Position numbers and translations under genes: made by a program. The notes below the pieces were generated by a model. That model was not told the origin of the DNA, did no database searches, and was given only the letters and a program-made list of their open reading frames with translations. Shown here piece by piece: positions 42,780 through 52,756 of a DNA stretch of 64,000 bases. Every line of letters starts with the position of its first letter. Positions within the stretch are counted from its first letter, which is position 1. The DNA is from CAVTLG01 sp963735495 (GTDB lineage Bacteria; Chloroflexota; Ktedonobacteria; Ktedonobacterales; Ktedonobacteraceae), in contig CAVTLG010000002.1 of assembly GCA_963735495.1 (NCBI GenBank), positions 124,001-188,000 on the forward strand. Direction: 5' to 3'.

Positions 42780-43736
42780 TCACGACCCGCTTGAGGGGAT
42801 TGCAACAACAACATAATCGTGCGCAATGCTGTAGGGATCGCGCTTCCCTTGCATGACGTCTTCGATCATCGCTTGCCATTCTTCTTCGCTGACCAGCGTT
42901 TTGAGCGTTCTGGCGATGGTTTGCAGAATGAGGTCTTCGATTTCTCTGCGTACCTGGCGCTGTGTGAGTTGCGTCAACATACCGCTCTCTTGCAGGTAGG
43001 CATAGTGTTGTTGTAGCGCGTTGACCAGTTCGGTGATGCCTTGTGATTTGAGTGAAGATGTTTTGATGATGGGTATGCGCCACGCTGCCTTGCGCCTGTT
43101 GGAGGAGAGGCTTAAGAGCATTGCTAGCTCTGCTGCGGTTTGATCGGCTTCTGGCTTATCGGCTTTGCTGACCACGAAGATATCGGCAATTTCGAGAATA
43201 CCAGCCTTGATCGCTTGAATATCATCACCCATACCAGGAGCAACAACGACCAGCACCGTCTGCGCGGCACTCATAATCTCAACTTCGGCCTGTCCTGTAC
43301 CAACGGTCTCGATGATAATAGGATTGTAACCTGCGGCATCCATGGCTCGCACGACATCCCGGGTCGCGCTAGCCAGGCCCCCCAGGTTGCCTCGGCTCGC
43401 CATGCTGCGAATAAATACCTGAGGATCACCGGTCAGTTCCATCATGCGGATGCGGTCCCCGAGGATCGCGCCTCCGCTGAAAGGACTGGTGGGATCAATG
43501 GCGATGACCCCGACTTTGTGGTCTCGGCTGCGAAACTCTCGTACCAGACGTGTGGTAAGCGTGCTCTTTCCTGCACCTGGCGCACCTGTGATGCCGATAA
43601 TGTGGGCGTTGTTGCTGTGCTGATACAATTCTGCCAGGTAACTGCGAGCCGCTGGAGCTTCACTTTCTATCAGTGTTACCATGCGAGCTAACGCGCGGCG
43701 ATCTCCGCTGAGCAGGCGCTCAACGATATTTTGCAA
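42780..43736 (-). CDS. meaB: Methylmalonyl-CoA mutase-associated GTPase MeaB
   Basis: 318 aa, normal length. GTPase motifs: GAPGAGKST (Walker A), VGVIAIDPTSPFSGGAILGDR (switch/base region, split here), ETVGTGQAEVE (switch II) and VVSKADKPEAD (NKxD-like). It protects and reloads the B12 cofactor of methylmalonyl-CoA mutase. TTG start (43736), 11 bp after the mutase subunit on the same strand, so one operon. Confidence 0.95.
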   Translation of the reverse strand: MQNIVERLLSGDRRALARMVTLIESEAPAARSYLAELYQHSNNAHIIGITGAPGAGKSTLTTRLVREFRSRDHKVGVIAIDPTSPFSGGAILGDRIRMMELTGDPQVFIRSMASRGNLGGLASATRDVVRAMDAAGYNPIIIETVGTGQAEVEIMSAAQTVLVVVAPGMGDDIQAIKAGILEIADIFVVSKADKPEADQTAAELAMLLSLSSNRRKAAWRIPIIKTSSLKSQGITELVNALQQHYAYLQESGMLTQLTQRQVRREIEDLILQTIARTLKTLVSEEEWQAMIEDVMQGKRDPYSIAHDYVVVAIPSSGS

Positions 43737-43747
43737 TGCAGTATGAC

Positions 43748-44179
43748 CTATACTTCTACGCTCAGGCGATTGGCCTGCACGTTCTCGCGGACGAATTGAA
43801 TAATCTGTGTGGTGGATGTGCCAGGACCAAAACAGCCCTTGATACCCATGGCGGCAATGGCGGGAATATCTTCGTCTGGTAGAATGCCACCAGCAGCTAC
43901 CAGTACATCATTCACGTTGTCTTTTTGCAGGAGTTCCATTACACGCGGGAAAATAGCCATATGCGCACCGGAGAGGATACTCATCAGGATAGCATCTACA
44001 TCTTCCTGCAGTGCAGTTTCAACGATCATCTCGGGAGTCTGGCGGATACCGGTATAGATGACTTCCATACCAGCATCGCGCAAGGCACGAGCAATGACTT
44101 TTGCACCACGATCATGCCCATCCAGTCCGGGCTTGGCAACCAGGACACGAATCGGGCGGATTGCGTTTGGCTCAGGCAT
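43748..44179 (-). CDS. Methylmalonyl-CoA mutase, B12-binding subunit
   Basis: 143 aa from ATG 44179 (GAAGGAGT upstream). B12-binding fold: RVLVAKPGLDGHDRGAKVIA with the DxHxxG motif whose His ligates cobalt, then SILSGAHM and the GGILPDEDI loop. It is the separate small chain of the two-part mutase that interconverts methylmalonyl- and succinyl-CoA. The large chain is not in this window. Confidence 0.93.
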   Translation of the reverse strand: MPEPNAIRPIRVLVAKPGLDGHDRGAKVIARALRDAGMEVIYTGIRQTPEMIVETALQEDVDAILMSILSGAHMAIFPRVMELLQKDNVNDVLVAAGGILPDEDIPAIAAMGIKGCFGPGTSTTQIIQFVRENVQANRLSVEV

Positions 44180-44225
44180 AGGGATTGACTCCTTCGTCAA
44201 AAACTTGTCGGGGCGGCAGCCTTCC

Positions 44226-45926
44226 CTAAAGCGCTGCTGCGTAGAGCGCGCAAATCGCGCGTTCTTGTTCTGCATAGAGTTCTGTACTTTGTGCTTTCAA
44301 TTTTACAACGGAGGAGGATGCACTGCAAGCGCGCATTAAATGGCGGGCACGTTGAACAATTTGTGTTTTTTCTGGAGAAGTTGCCACAATAGGAATAGGA
44401 AGATGCGCCAATATATGCTGCTCTATCTGCGGCTGTACCCATTTGTAGGCCGTATGAAAAGTATAGATGTAATCGCTTAATACCTGTGAATTGAGTAGCG
44501 CCAGTAAAAAATAGAGTTCATCTTCCTCGTGTTGAGAAGCACAGCCGCAGTCCTGCGTTGGAGGTCCAGGCGTGCGCAAGTGGAGCTGGTAGAGAGTTTG
44601 TAAGATTACATGGCCCTGGAGGTCTAATGTAGCCTGTAAGCGACCCATACTCTTTACAACGAGTAGCTTTGGAGCCAGGTAGCGCTCTAATTGTTTTTTG
44701 AGGTCCATCTGTGCGATCCAGTGCTGCGCCGTCGGGATAGTGTACGGTCGTATGTCTGTTCCACCGCATAATACAGGATACCACTCATTGCTGATGCCTG
44801 GTTGTATGCGACAGAGGAGAGGGCTGGCTTTACCCAGTTCTTCTCCACGTCTAATACAGACGTAGTTGTCCAGGAAGGCCAGTGTGCGTTGTGCATCGTG
44901 CTGTGCAGGCGCATAGAGATGGGCATGGAGACGTTCTATCAATGTTTCCTGCGCATTACTTAGCAAGTAACGTAACTCGGCTTTCGGTTGACTACGTAAA
45001 AGTGTTTGAGCAACAGTTTGCGCCGCGCTGTGTTGCATGGCGACATGCTCATGCTCTGCATTGTGCGGCGCAGGTTTGTCTACATCTGCCAATGGAGTAC
45101 GTATCCAGCGCTCTCGCTTCCAGGATACCTGGTGTATGCTGCTGGGCGGACGCTTTTGAGCGATAATGACGACTGCTCCTACGTATGCTGCAAAGACATC
45201 CGCCAGGTGCCAGAGATGGTGAACCGTCGTTTCCGCTAGTAAGCGCTGGCGTTCTTGCGCCGCATTGGCACGAGCTAACAGCGGATCAGGTACCACCATG
45301 CCGATCCAACCATTGGGGCGCACGACCTGCAAGGCGAGATTTAAAAAAAGGAGATAACTATCGGATTGTCCACGTTGTTGTGCACCGCGATATCCGCTGA
45401 GGTCATTGTTCTTGGCGGCCAGATAGGGAGGGTTGGCAAGAAACAAGTCGATATTCTGACTTTGTCCCCATGGTATAGCTAAGCCATCGGCCTGGTGAAT
45501 GTGCAGAGCGAGACGCTGCTTCTGTGGTGTCCGTCTGCTTGCGAGTACAGCAGGCTCCTCTGCGTTCAATTGCTGATGCTGCTCACCAAGTACCTCACGT
45601 AGCTGCATTTCAGCAAGGAAACAGGCAATGGGGTCTGGATCGAAGCCCCAGATATTGCGTTGTACGAGCGCGGCGGCTGAGGCGTCTGTGTACGTTGTCC
45701 GCTGCGCAAAAGCACTGAGACGACGTGCTGCGCTTGTTAGGAAGTTACCACTACCACAGGCTGGATCAAGCACGCGAAGGTGGGAAAGATCGTGGTCTGC
45801 TGTGTAGCCACAGGCATCCAAAATTTGCTCCACAAGGCGCGGCGGTGTAGAGAAGTGACCACGCATCTTGCGTTCGCGCGGTGGCAACGTTGTTTCATAC
45901 CAACCCAAAAGATCTTTTGCTATCAT
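44226..45926 (-). CDS. Class I N6-adenine DNA methyltransferase (Eco57I/TaqI-like)
   Basis: 566 aa. N-terminal KMRGHFSTPPRLVEQIL, motif I VLDPACGSGNFL, GFDPDPIACFLAEMQLRE and motif IV LFLANPPYLAAK (NPPY), then a specificity-like C-terminal part (YPVLCGGTDIRPY; LALLNSQVLSDYIY). No nuclease motif is visible and no restriction gene is adjacent, so it may be an orphan regulator of methylation or the MTase part of a lost system. The start lies 7 bp after the RNase III stop, suggesting cotranscription. Confidence 0.88.
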   Translation of the reverse strand: MIAKDLLGWYETTLPPRERKMRGHFSTPPRLVEQILDACGYTADHDLSHLRVLDPACGSGNFLTSAARRLSAFAQRTTYTDASAAALVQRNIWGFDPDPIACFLAEMQLREVLGEQHQQLNAEEPAVLASRRTPQKQRLALHIHQADGLAIPWGQSQNIDLFLANPPYLAAKNNDLSGYRGAQQRGQSDSYLLFLNLALQVVRPNGWIGMVVPDPLLARANAAQERQRLLAETTVHHLWHLADVFAAYVGAVVIIAQKRPPSSIHQVSWKRERWIRTPLADVDKPAPHNAEHEHVAMQHSAAQTVAQTLLRSQPKAELRYLLSNAQETLIERLHAHLYAPAQHDAQRTLAFLDNYVCIRRGEELGKASPLLCRIQPGISNEWYPVLCGGTDIRPYTIPTAQHWIAQMDLKKQLERYLAPKLLVVKSMGRLQATLDLQGHVILQTLYQLHLRTPGPPTQDCGCASQHEEDELYFLLALLNSQVLSDYIYTFHTAYKWVQPQIEQHILAHLPIPIVATSPEKTQIVQRARHLMRACSASSSVVKLKAQSTELYAEQERAICALYAAAL

Positions 45927-45933
45927 GGGCGGA

Positions 45934-46656
45934 TCAAAATATATCTTTCTTGCGCAGAAGTTCTAGCGCTTCACGAGCCGCCAAGCGGCCTGCTTCTTTG
46001 ATATTGGAAGCTTGTCCGACGCCCAGAAGATCCTCGTGTTCGAACACGCCGACCAGGAAGACACGATCATTGTGACTACCGCCTTGCTCCAGTACGCGGT
46101 AATGGGGCAGAGTTCCCGAATGCTGTAAGATAATCTTCTGTAAGTGACCCTTGGGATTCACCTCGGTAACTTGCGTACTCACCTGCTCGATCATAGGAAT
46201 AACGGTGCGCGCAACGAAGGCTTTGGCAGTTTCTGTCCCCTGATCGATATGGATAGCACCAACCAGCGCCTCTAGCACATCGGCGCACAGGGAGTCCCGC
46301 GAACGCTCATTGAAGGTACGCAGGTTAGCGATGTCAACACGAATGAAAGGGAAAAGTCCAAGTTGTTGTCCGACCCCGGCTAAAACACGACGGCTGACAA
46401 CCTCAGATTTCAACGCAGTCATTTCACCTTCCGATGCGTTGGGAAGTGCACGATAAATATACTCAACAACGTGCGCACTGATAATAGCATCGCCCAGAAA
46501 CTCGAGCGTGTCATACGAATCGCGCACAGCTGTCTCGGGGCAGCACGAATGATGAGTCACCGCCCGCCACAACAATGCACGATCATTGAAAGTGACCTGG
46601 AGCAGTGTTTCTAAAGCTATCAGGTTGTCTGCTGTATGTATGTCTTCCATATACAA
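45934..46656 (-). CDS. rnc: Ribonuclease III
   Basis: 240 aa. Catalytic signature TLEFLGDAIISAHV (Glu/Asp metal ligands) and DVLEALVGAIHID, then a double-stranded RNA-binding domain (NPKGHLQKIILQHSG; SNIKEAGRLAAREALELL). Processes rRNA and other dsRNA. ATG at 46656, or 46650. First gene of a two-gene unit with the methyltransferase. Confidence 0.96.
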   Translation of the reverse strand: MYMEDIHTADNLIALETLLQVTFNDRALLWRAVTHHSCCPETAVRDSYDTLEFLGDAIISAHVVEYIYRALPNASEGEMTALKSEVVSRRVLAGVGQQLGLFPFIRVDIANLRTFNERSRDSLCADVLEALVGAIHIDQGTETAKAFVARTVIPMIEQVSTQVTEVNPKGHLQKIILQHSGTLPHYRVLEQGGSHNDRVFLVGVFEHEDLLGVGQASNIKEAGRLAAREALELLRKKDIF

Positions 46657-46973
46657 ATATTATAGAGCACCGGTTGTATTATTTGCCGTACCCCAAAATA
46701 GGTTGAGGCATTGAAACACATTGGCATCGCATCGCTTGTGCAGTACAACAAATCCAATGGGCATGCCTTTCCCGGGGTAGTTCAGTATGTCAATTTCGTC
46801 GTACATCTTCCTTTTATTGTACGCACAAGGCACAGTTTTTCGCAAATCGCCAAGAGAATTCGTCCTTATTCACACAGTGACCAACAGCATAGGCTCGTCG
46901 TTTCGGGGATATGGTATGATCACATTAGCATACTACTTCAGAAGATGTAGGGATTAATATGGAGATTTAGCAT
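46657..46973. other. Divergent intergenic region, rnc / lipoprotein
   Basis: About 317 bp, no gene. It must hold promoters for both directions; none is convincing by eye. Confidence 0.4.
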
Positions 46974-48089
46974 TTGTCGTGGCGGCGCCACAAGTGGACA
47001 GCCGCGACTATTCATGGCATAAACAGATGCTGGCAGCTAAAGTCAGCGCTCTTTAGCGCCTTGCTTATGGCACTCTGTCTGTCTGCCTGTACCGTGCCTG
47101 GAGTGAACATGGGCACAGCAGCAACGCCAACGCCGGTACGCGTCAATGGTTTTGGGACAGCTGCGAATCACACGCACTCATTGCTGGCCCTACCTGATGG
47201 CGTTTTGTTACTGGCAACGCACTACGGCTTGTTCCGCTCTGTGAATGATGGAGAAACCTGGCAAATTGTTGCCTCTGGCCCCAATCAGCAGATGCAAGAC
47301 CTGATGTCGTTCTCACTGGTGGATAGCTCACTGAATACGCAACGCCTGTATGTACTGGGAATACCGGTCATTAGCAACCCGCAAGGTGCACCTGGCCTCT
47401 ATACGAGCACTAACCAGGGCATAACATGGTCGCTGGTCAACACAATGGCGGCATTAGGAAATATGTATTTTGTCGCTGCCGGTAACGACACCCCTGATCA
47501 AATGTATCTCTACCTGAACGAGCTGGGGGCAAACGGACTGAAAGTGAGCATGGATGGAGGAGAGCATTTTAGCGCCACCGGAACACTCCCCTTCGGCAGT
47601 CTCAGTGGCTTGCTAGCCGTCCCTGGCGCACCGGGACAACTCTTAGCCTACGGAGATAGCGGTGTGGCACGCAGTACGGATAGTGGGGCACACTGGCAGG
47701 TTCTTTCCAGCATCAATGGGGCAGTATTTCAAATGACGACAGCAGGTGCACATGCTCCTATCTATGGATCTGGTGATGCCGGCATTTATGTATCGCAAAA
47801 TGGTGGCAAGAGCTTTGCCTTAGTGTACACACAATATTCCTACAATGCGCTCACGTCTTCACCTACACAGCCACAGGTCGTCTACGGGAAATTAGCGACC
47901 GGGGTCTTTAAGAGCATAGATGGAGGTCGCAGTTGGAGCAGTTTGCCTCCCATAAGAACGGACCTGCAAGTACTGGCGGTTGATCCGACAGATCCGACAC
48001 AACTCTATGCTGCGCTCAACTATCCAACACAAGTGTATCGCTATGACCAAAGCGATGGAGCGTGGTTATCACTCACGCCAAGGGCATGA
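46974..48089 (+). CDS. Lipoprotein with BNR/sortilin-like beta-propeller
   Basis: 371 aa, TTG start with GGAG nine bases upstream. Signal peptide with lipobox (ALCLSAC, Cys about residue 39). Repeated Asp-box blades: GLFRSVNDGETWQI, GLYTSTNQGITWSL, GVARSTDSGAHWQV, GIYVSQNGGKSFAL, GVFKSIDGGRSWSS. Such propellers bind or cleave glycans or mediate contacts at the cell surface. Its stop overlaps the start of the next gene (ATGA). Confidence 0.88.
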   Translation: MSWRRHKWTAATIHGINRCWQLKSALFSALLMALCLSACTVPGVNMGTAATPTPVRVNGFGTAANHTHSLLALPDGVLLLATHYGLFRSVNDGETWQIVASGPNQQMQDLMSFSLVDSSLNTQRLYVLGIPVISNPQGAPGLYTSTNQGITWSLVNTMAALGNMYFVAAGNDTPDQMYLYLNELGANGLKVSMDGGEHFSATGTLPFGSLSGLLAVPGAPGQLLAYGDSGVARSTDSGAHWQVLSSINGAVFQMTTAGAHAPIYGSGDAGIYVSQNGGKSFALVYTQYSYNALTSSPTQPQVVYGKLATGVFKSIDGGRSWSSLPPIRTDLQVLAVDPTDPTQLYAALNYPTQVYRYDQSDGAWLSLTPRA

Positions 48090-49297
48090 GCGATATGGAT
48101 AAGGGTATTATTATGTGCTTAAAAATATGCCGCTGGTTGACGGCTCTCGTCCTGCTTTCTGCCCTGTTCACCTTACTCGCGCCAGTAGCCCAGGCGGATG
48201 GCGGTGCACCCAACCTGGCCTATGTCGCAGGCGGTGGAAAAGGCGTCAGCGTCATTGATGTATCGCAACAGAGAGTAGTCAATACGATCAATGCCGGTGG
48301 CGATCCTCATTTGCTGGCGTTAAGTACCGATGGGCGCTTCCTGTATGTGGCAGAGCCACAGGCTGGACGTCTGGCTGCTATTGCGGCGAAGACAGGTACG
48401 ACTTTTTGCAGCACGAAAGTGCCAGGACAACCAAATCTACTGGTTATGGATGTCAACAACACCACACTGTATATGGCCGGGCAAGGAGCTTCTGGCGTCA
48501 CGGTCATCGATGCAGATACGTGCGCGATTAAGCGTACATTGCACACAAACGGACCTGTGTATGGCCTTGCCGTAGCAGCCATCGGCGCGGCACTATCGGC
48601 AAACAATGGCGATCAGCTCTGGGTGGCGACTGCGCAGACGCTGACGATTTTCGACGATAACAGTGGGCGTCAACTGGGCCAGGTAAGCGTGCCAGAAGGA
48701 CCACGCTATCTCACCATCCCCGCTGGTGGAACTGTGTATGTGACCACGCAGCAGAGCAGCGTTGAAGCAGTAGATCTCAATACCCACCGTGTTACGCCTC
48801 TGGTCACAGGTGGGGTCTATGGCCCGATGGACTACGACGCAACCACTGGAGAAGTATATGTACCGGATCAGAAAAACAAGCAACTGCTTGTGCTGGCTCC
48901 AGTGAATAGTGGCTTCGCACCGCCCAAAGAACCGACGCGCGTAATTAAGCTCCAGGCAAGTCCTGTCTCCATTGCGATTACCAGCGATGGTCAACTAGGG
49001 TTTGCTGCGCTGGCAGGCGGAAATGTAGCCATGCTCGACATTCCGGCACGTGGGCAGTTAATCACCACGATTCCAGTTGGCGGAGACCCACGTTTTATTA
49101 TTACTGGACTCTATCCTCCCGCCTTTGGAACGACACCGCAGCAAGCGGCCTTCCAGGGAACAATCATTAGTATCGTCGCCTATACACTAGTGCTGCTCTT
49201 ATTGATTGTGCCGATAATGCTATTTATACGCTACTCTAGGAAACGTAAAGCGAGCCAGGCAACGACAACACCAACGCAGGAAGTCGTAAAGAAATAG
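48086..49297 (+). CDS. Surface YncE-like beta-propeller with C-terminal anchor
   Basis: 403 aa from ATG 48086, overlapping the previous stop. Signal peptide (WLTALVLLSALFTLLAPVAQA), then YVTN-type propeller repeats (AYVAGGGKGVSVIDVSQQRV, LALSTDGRFLYVAEP, TVYVTTQQSSVEAVDL, VYVPDQKNKQLLVL) and a C-terminal membrane span (about 363-388) with a basic tail. It lies outside the membrane, facing the propeller lipoprotein made from the same operon; the pair probably works together. Ligand unknown. Confidence 0.85.
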   Translation: MSDMDKGIIMCLKICRWLTALVLLSALFTLLAPVAQADGGAPNLAYVAGGGKGVSVIDVSQQRVVNTINAGGDPHLLALSTDGRFLYVAEPQAGRLAAIAAKTGTTFCSTKVPGQPNLLVMDVNNTTLYMAGQGASGVTVIDADTCAIKRTLHTNGPVYGLAVAAIGAALSANNGDQLWVATAQTLTIFDDNSGRQLGQVSVPEGPRYLTIPAGGTVYVTTQQSSVEAVDLNTHRVTPLVTGGVYGPMDYDATTGEVYVPDQKNKQLLVLAPVNSGFAPPKEPTRVIKLQASPVSIAITSDGQLGFAALAGGNVAMLDIPARGQLITTIPVGGDPRFIITGLYPPAFGTTPQQAAFQGTIISIVAYTLVLLLLIVPIMLFIRYSRKRKASQATTTPTQEVVKK

Positions 49298-49320
49298 GAG
49301 TCTGCCAGAGGCGGTAGATG

Positions 49321-49350
49321 TTCCCGACAAAGAGCAATTCTTGTCGGGAA
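49321..49350. terminator. Bidirectional terminator
   Basis: TTCCCGACAA / TTGTCGGGAA, perfect 10-bp stem between two convergent operons. Confidence 0.75.
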
Positions 49351-49358
49351 CTCACGCG

Positions 49359-51053
49359 TTATTCTTTCACTATCAGGCCCAGAATTTCGGGGGCCCTCTT
49401 GAGGATACGCGGAGCAACCAGGATCGTGGTCACGCTATAGATGGTCAGCCCATAGAGCAATGAAGCGGGAAGCGTAATGGCCCAGATCCATAATGCGCCA
49501 TGTATGTAAGGTAATACCAGTCCTAAGCCGACCGGGGCCATAACGAAGAGTGTTCCGTAGACAGATAGTGCCGACATAAAACCGCGCAAGCACCCTCCCT
49601 CTACGCTCATATTTGACGTAGTGCGGAAGCCTCGAATGCCGACGCGCATCTGTTGAGGCATAAACGTAGAGGTGACGTTGCCAATGCCAACGATAACGCA
49701 GATGCTGGTGAGACCAACGACAATACCGGGCAAGACGAATGCCCAGGCGTGAGTGAGCGCTGCTGATAAGAGCACCAGCATCAGAACTTCAACCACACCA
49801 AGCAACATCGCGGTGATATTCTTGGCCCAGAGGATATATCTAGGCGGAATAGGAAACAAAAAGAGCGTCGTCAGGCTCTGCCGTTCAAGACCCAGGACGT
49901 TATAGCTCAATGTGAAAAGTGAGAAGAGAACAATGACTGGAGCAAGCATAACAAGCCAGGGGCCAGCACTCGCCAGTGATGCTTTATCGCTGAAGTCAAA
50001 GAAGAAAATGACGACGAGGACGCCAATGGATATGAACGATTGCAGCAATAGTGCTTTGAGTTGCGGATCACGCCAGAGATACTTCACATCTTTACTCACC
50101 AGCGCCAGGACCTGATCAGGCAGCAGCCTTCCCAATATGCCAGTTTGAGTTTGCATGCCTGACGCGATGGGAGCGCTAGCCGACGCTGAACTGGCGCGCC
50201 GCTGACTTACACTGCGTACAGTTCCGCCACTTTCCACGCTCGTCAAGCCATGTTCGACCAACAATAGCCAGAGGTAAAGTACGATGATGCTGATAAGAGC
50301 GAGCGCAATGAGCCAGACAAAGCCTATCCCCCAGTTACCCACTGCCGCCTGTTGAATAGCACGTGCAGCCATACCAGGTGGTAGCCACTGCAAATAAGGC
50401 GAGAAAACTGCATGGGTCAAAAGCGTCAAGAAGTTGGTGGTAATCAGCGCGTGTAGGGCAATCTGGTAGAGGACGTAAATGCAGGATATCAAAAGAACCG
50501 TCAGAATGATAGACAGATCGCGGAAACGACGGCTCTGTAAGACCGGCTGGAGGAGTGCCAGGACAAGTTGACAGATACCGACCAACTGAACATAAAAAAT
50601 GAGCATAGCCAGGAACGCGAATAAGGCCAGTGGAAGAGAAGTTGCCCAACCAGCCACAACAGCGGTAAGCACAAAGAAGAGTCCTAATGTCGGAATATCG
50701 AGCAACGTAGAGATGATCAAGCTCACCATCAATTCGCCACGCGTGAGAGGAAAGAGGGCCAATTTTGAGAGATCCAGGCCCTCGTTCGCACTGACTTCAA
50801 ACAGTGGCAGGAAAATCCACAGTACGTACAGCCCTGTTAGAACGAGAAAGAGCAGCTCTGTATTCGCTGGCGTGCTGAGCAAGCGGTACCCAAAGAATGT
50901 ACCAACAGCCGTAGCACCAGAGGCGCCGACGACGAAGAGGAGCGTAATAGCAGTCCCTGCAATACGTGCAGTCGCATTGCGCGTAAAACTACGCACAAAC
51001 AATTTCCAGCGTAACCAGAACAGCCAGCGCAGTTTATCTCCATGGATAACCAT
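49359..51053 (-). CDS. ABC transporter permease (ABC-2 type)
   Basis: 564 aa with about twelve membrane spans in two halves separated by a cytoplasmic loop (SQRRASSASASAPIASG, about residues 280-310). Begins LRWLFWLRWKLFVRSF, typical of export permeases with a long first helix. It works with the ATPase encoded 9 bp upstream. Substrate unknown. Confidence 0.85.
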   Translation of the reverse strand: MVIHGDKLRWLFWLRWKLFVRSFTRNATARIAGTAITLLFVVGASGATAVGTFFGYRLLSTPANTELLFLVLTGLYVLWIFLPLFEVSANEGLDLSKLALFPLTRGELMVSLIISTLLDIPTLGLFFVLTAVVAGWATSLPLALFAFLAMLIFYVQLVGICQLVLALLQPVLQSRRFRDLSIILTVLLISCIYVLYQIALHALITTNFLTLLTHAVFSPYLQWLPPGMAARAIQQAAVGNWGIGFVWLIALALISIIVLYLWLLLVEHGLTSVESGGTVRSVSQRRASSASASAPIASGMQTQTGILGRLLPDQVLALVSKDVKYLWRDPQLKALLLQSFISIGVLVVIFFFDFSDKASLASAGPWLVMLAPVIVLFSLFTLSYNVLGLERQSLTTLFLFPIPPRYILWAKNITAMLLGVVEVLMLVLLSAALTHAWAFVLPGIVVGLTSICVIVGIGNVTSTFMPQQMRVGIRGFRTTSNMSVEGGCLRGFMSALSVYGTLFVMAPVGLGLVLPYIHGALWIWAITLPASLLYGLTIYSVTTILVAPRILKRAPEILGLIVKE

Positions 51054-51062
51054 GATATCCCC

Positions 51063-51923
51063 CTACTCTGTTTCTAGCCAACTTAGATTGTGATTTTCGT
51101 TACGCACACCAATAACGTTAAGGAAGATATCCTCCAGAGTAGCGTCTTTGTTGTCTCCACTGGTACTTGCACGCTCGCGCAACTCCTGTAAAGTACCTTC
51201 AGCGACCAGTACACCTTGATTAATGATACCCACACGCGTACACAGGCGCTCCACGACTTCCATAATGTGCGACGAGAAAAAGATGGTTGTGCCGTTGCGT
51301 GTCAGCTCCTGCAGGATGTCACGTACCGCACGAGAACTGACCGGATCAATGCCCTCGAATGGCTCATCGAGGAAAAGGACCTGTGGACGATGGATGATGG
51401 CCGCCGCCAACGCCACTTTTTTGCGCATGCCGACCAAGTAGTCCACAATCAACTTATTAGCATCGTTTGTAAGATCGAGCACACGCAGTAGCTCCTCCGT
51501 ACGCCGCTGGATGTCAGCTGCCGCTACCCCATACATGTGAGCAGAAAAGACAATAAATTCGCGACCGCTCAGGCGCTCATACAGGTTCAGGTATTCCGGG
51601 AGCACACCCATAAGCGCACGCGCACGCAGTGGATCTGCCCACACATCAACACCGCCAACCCATATACTTCCAGCGCTAGGACGCAATTGGCCAACAATCA
51701 TCTTAATTGTCGTACTTTTACCGGCTCCATTAGGACCCAGGAAGCCATAAAACTCACCAGGCCGTATCGTCAGATTCAGCTGATTGACTGCCAGCTTTTG
51801 TCCAAATGCACGTACAAGGCCGCGCGTGACAATAGCATACGATTCCTGATGCTGCGCGGCGTTTTCATCCTGTGCCGCTGTAGCCGATGTCGTCGATGTG
51901 TGCGGGTCAGGGAACGTTGTCAT
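51063..51923 (-). CDS. ABC transporter ATP-binding protein
   Basis: 286 aa. Walker A GPNGAGKSTT, Q-loop VLPEYLNLYERLSG, signature-region DYLVGMRKKVALAAAI (a variant of LSGGQ that is usual in ABC-2 exporters), Walker B QVLFLDEPFEGID and His-loop FFSSHIMEV. ATG 51923; pairs with the permease. Confidence 0.93.
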   Translation of the reverse strand: MTTFPDPHTSTTSATAAQDENAAQHQESYAIVTRGLVRAFGQKLAVNQLNLTIRPGEFYGFLGPNGAGKSTTIKMIVGQLRPSAGSIWVGGVDVWADPLRARALMGVLPEYLNLYERLSGREFIVFSAHMYGVAAADIQRRTEELLRVLDLTNDANKLIVDYLVGMRKKVALAAAIIHRPQVLFLDEPFEGIDPVSSRAVRDILQELTRNGTTIFFSSHIMEVVERLCTRVGIINQGVLVAEGTLQELRERASTSGDNKDATLEDIFLNVIGVRNENHNLSWLETE

Positions 51924-51983
51924 GCTTACAATCCTTTACTTACTGCGACGATTTTTTGCATTGTATTGCTATATGTTATAAAC

Positions 51984-52012
51984 AATATAGCAGAGAGCTA
52001 ACTCACTGTCAA
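51984..52012 (-). promoter_or_regulatory. Promoter of the ABC operon
   Basis: On the minus strand TTGACA (52007-52012), 17 bp, TATATT (51984-51989), about 60 bp before the ATPase start. Confidence 0.75.
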
Positions 52013-52242
52013 GTTATACAACCTGTTAGACGCTATAAATAGCTCTCAATCCAATGTTTCACACTCAGTGTTGGTGATGCATGCTTGTGTCTGGTGATAC
52101 GAGAAAGAGGAGCAAAAAGTTTAAGTGACGATGAGCAAAAGTGAGAAGCACCAAAGGATCGTATATGTGGTTATGATATACGTACAATTGATGCTCTGCA
52201 CCTGGGGAAAGCAGCGCATAGGTATCTTTTGCCCGCTGAGTG

Positions 52243-52746
52243 CTAGTTCATCCACTCATTGGGCGAACCCTTGCGCACCTGGACGGCGGCTTCACGATCC
52301 TTCAAGACCTTTGCGTCTTCTGCCATACGTTTCGGCAACTCAGAGAGATTGATGCTATGCCAGTAGGCAGCAGGGAACAGGCCAATGCCAATAGCCAGCG
52401 CAGCACCAATTTCTCCCTGATTGACCTGTAAGTTCGGCGGCAGATGAAAGGGCGCAGAAACGACCCCAAAAGAGAAGAGCAATACAAACGTAAAAATAGC
52501 CAGTTCAACAACACACGCCACATAATACGACGCGACTTCTCGCCACTGCCGCCGCCGATAGAGCAGAGCTAAAGCGATATTCAGCAGGCACAGAAAGCCA
52601 GTAATCCAGAGTGTGATAAGAACTATGGTATGCAATCTGACAGTAGGAAGCACGCCATAAGCCAGATGAACCGCAAGAGCGGCAGTAATCAGCGTAATTG
52701 TCAATTTAAACCTCCACCTGGGTAAGATGACTGTCAGGGCTAACAA
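52243..52746 (-). CDS. Four-span membrane protein, 167 aa
   Basis: Family not recognised. Membrane spans at about 8-30, 38-62, 72-100 and 108-130, then a charged cytoplasmic tail (ELPKRMAEDAKVLKDREAAV). TTG start (52746) is 10 bp after the kinase stop, so it is probably translated with the kinase. It may serve the kinase in the membrane. Start uncertain, no clear ribosome site. Confidence 0.65.
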   Translation of the reverse strand: MLALTVILPRWRFKLTITLITAALAVHLAYGVLPTVRLHTIVLITLWITGFLCLLNIALALLYRRRQWREVASYYVACVVELAIFTFVLLFSFGVVSAPFHLPPNLQVNQGEIGAALAIGIGLFPAAYWHSINLSELPKRMAEDAKVLKDREAAVQVRKGSPNEWMN

Positions 52747-52756
52747 TACTGTGTTT

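Noticed and set aside
43140..43691. 183-aa frame antisense to meaB
   Set aside because: meaB is complete with all GTPase motifs; the antisense frame has no support.
51063..51923. Loss of the ABC signature motif as a defect
   Set aside because: The VGMRKK variant is common in ABC-2-type exporter ATPases.
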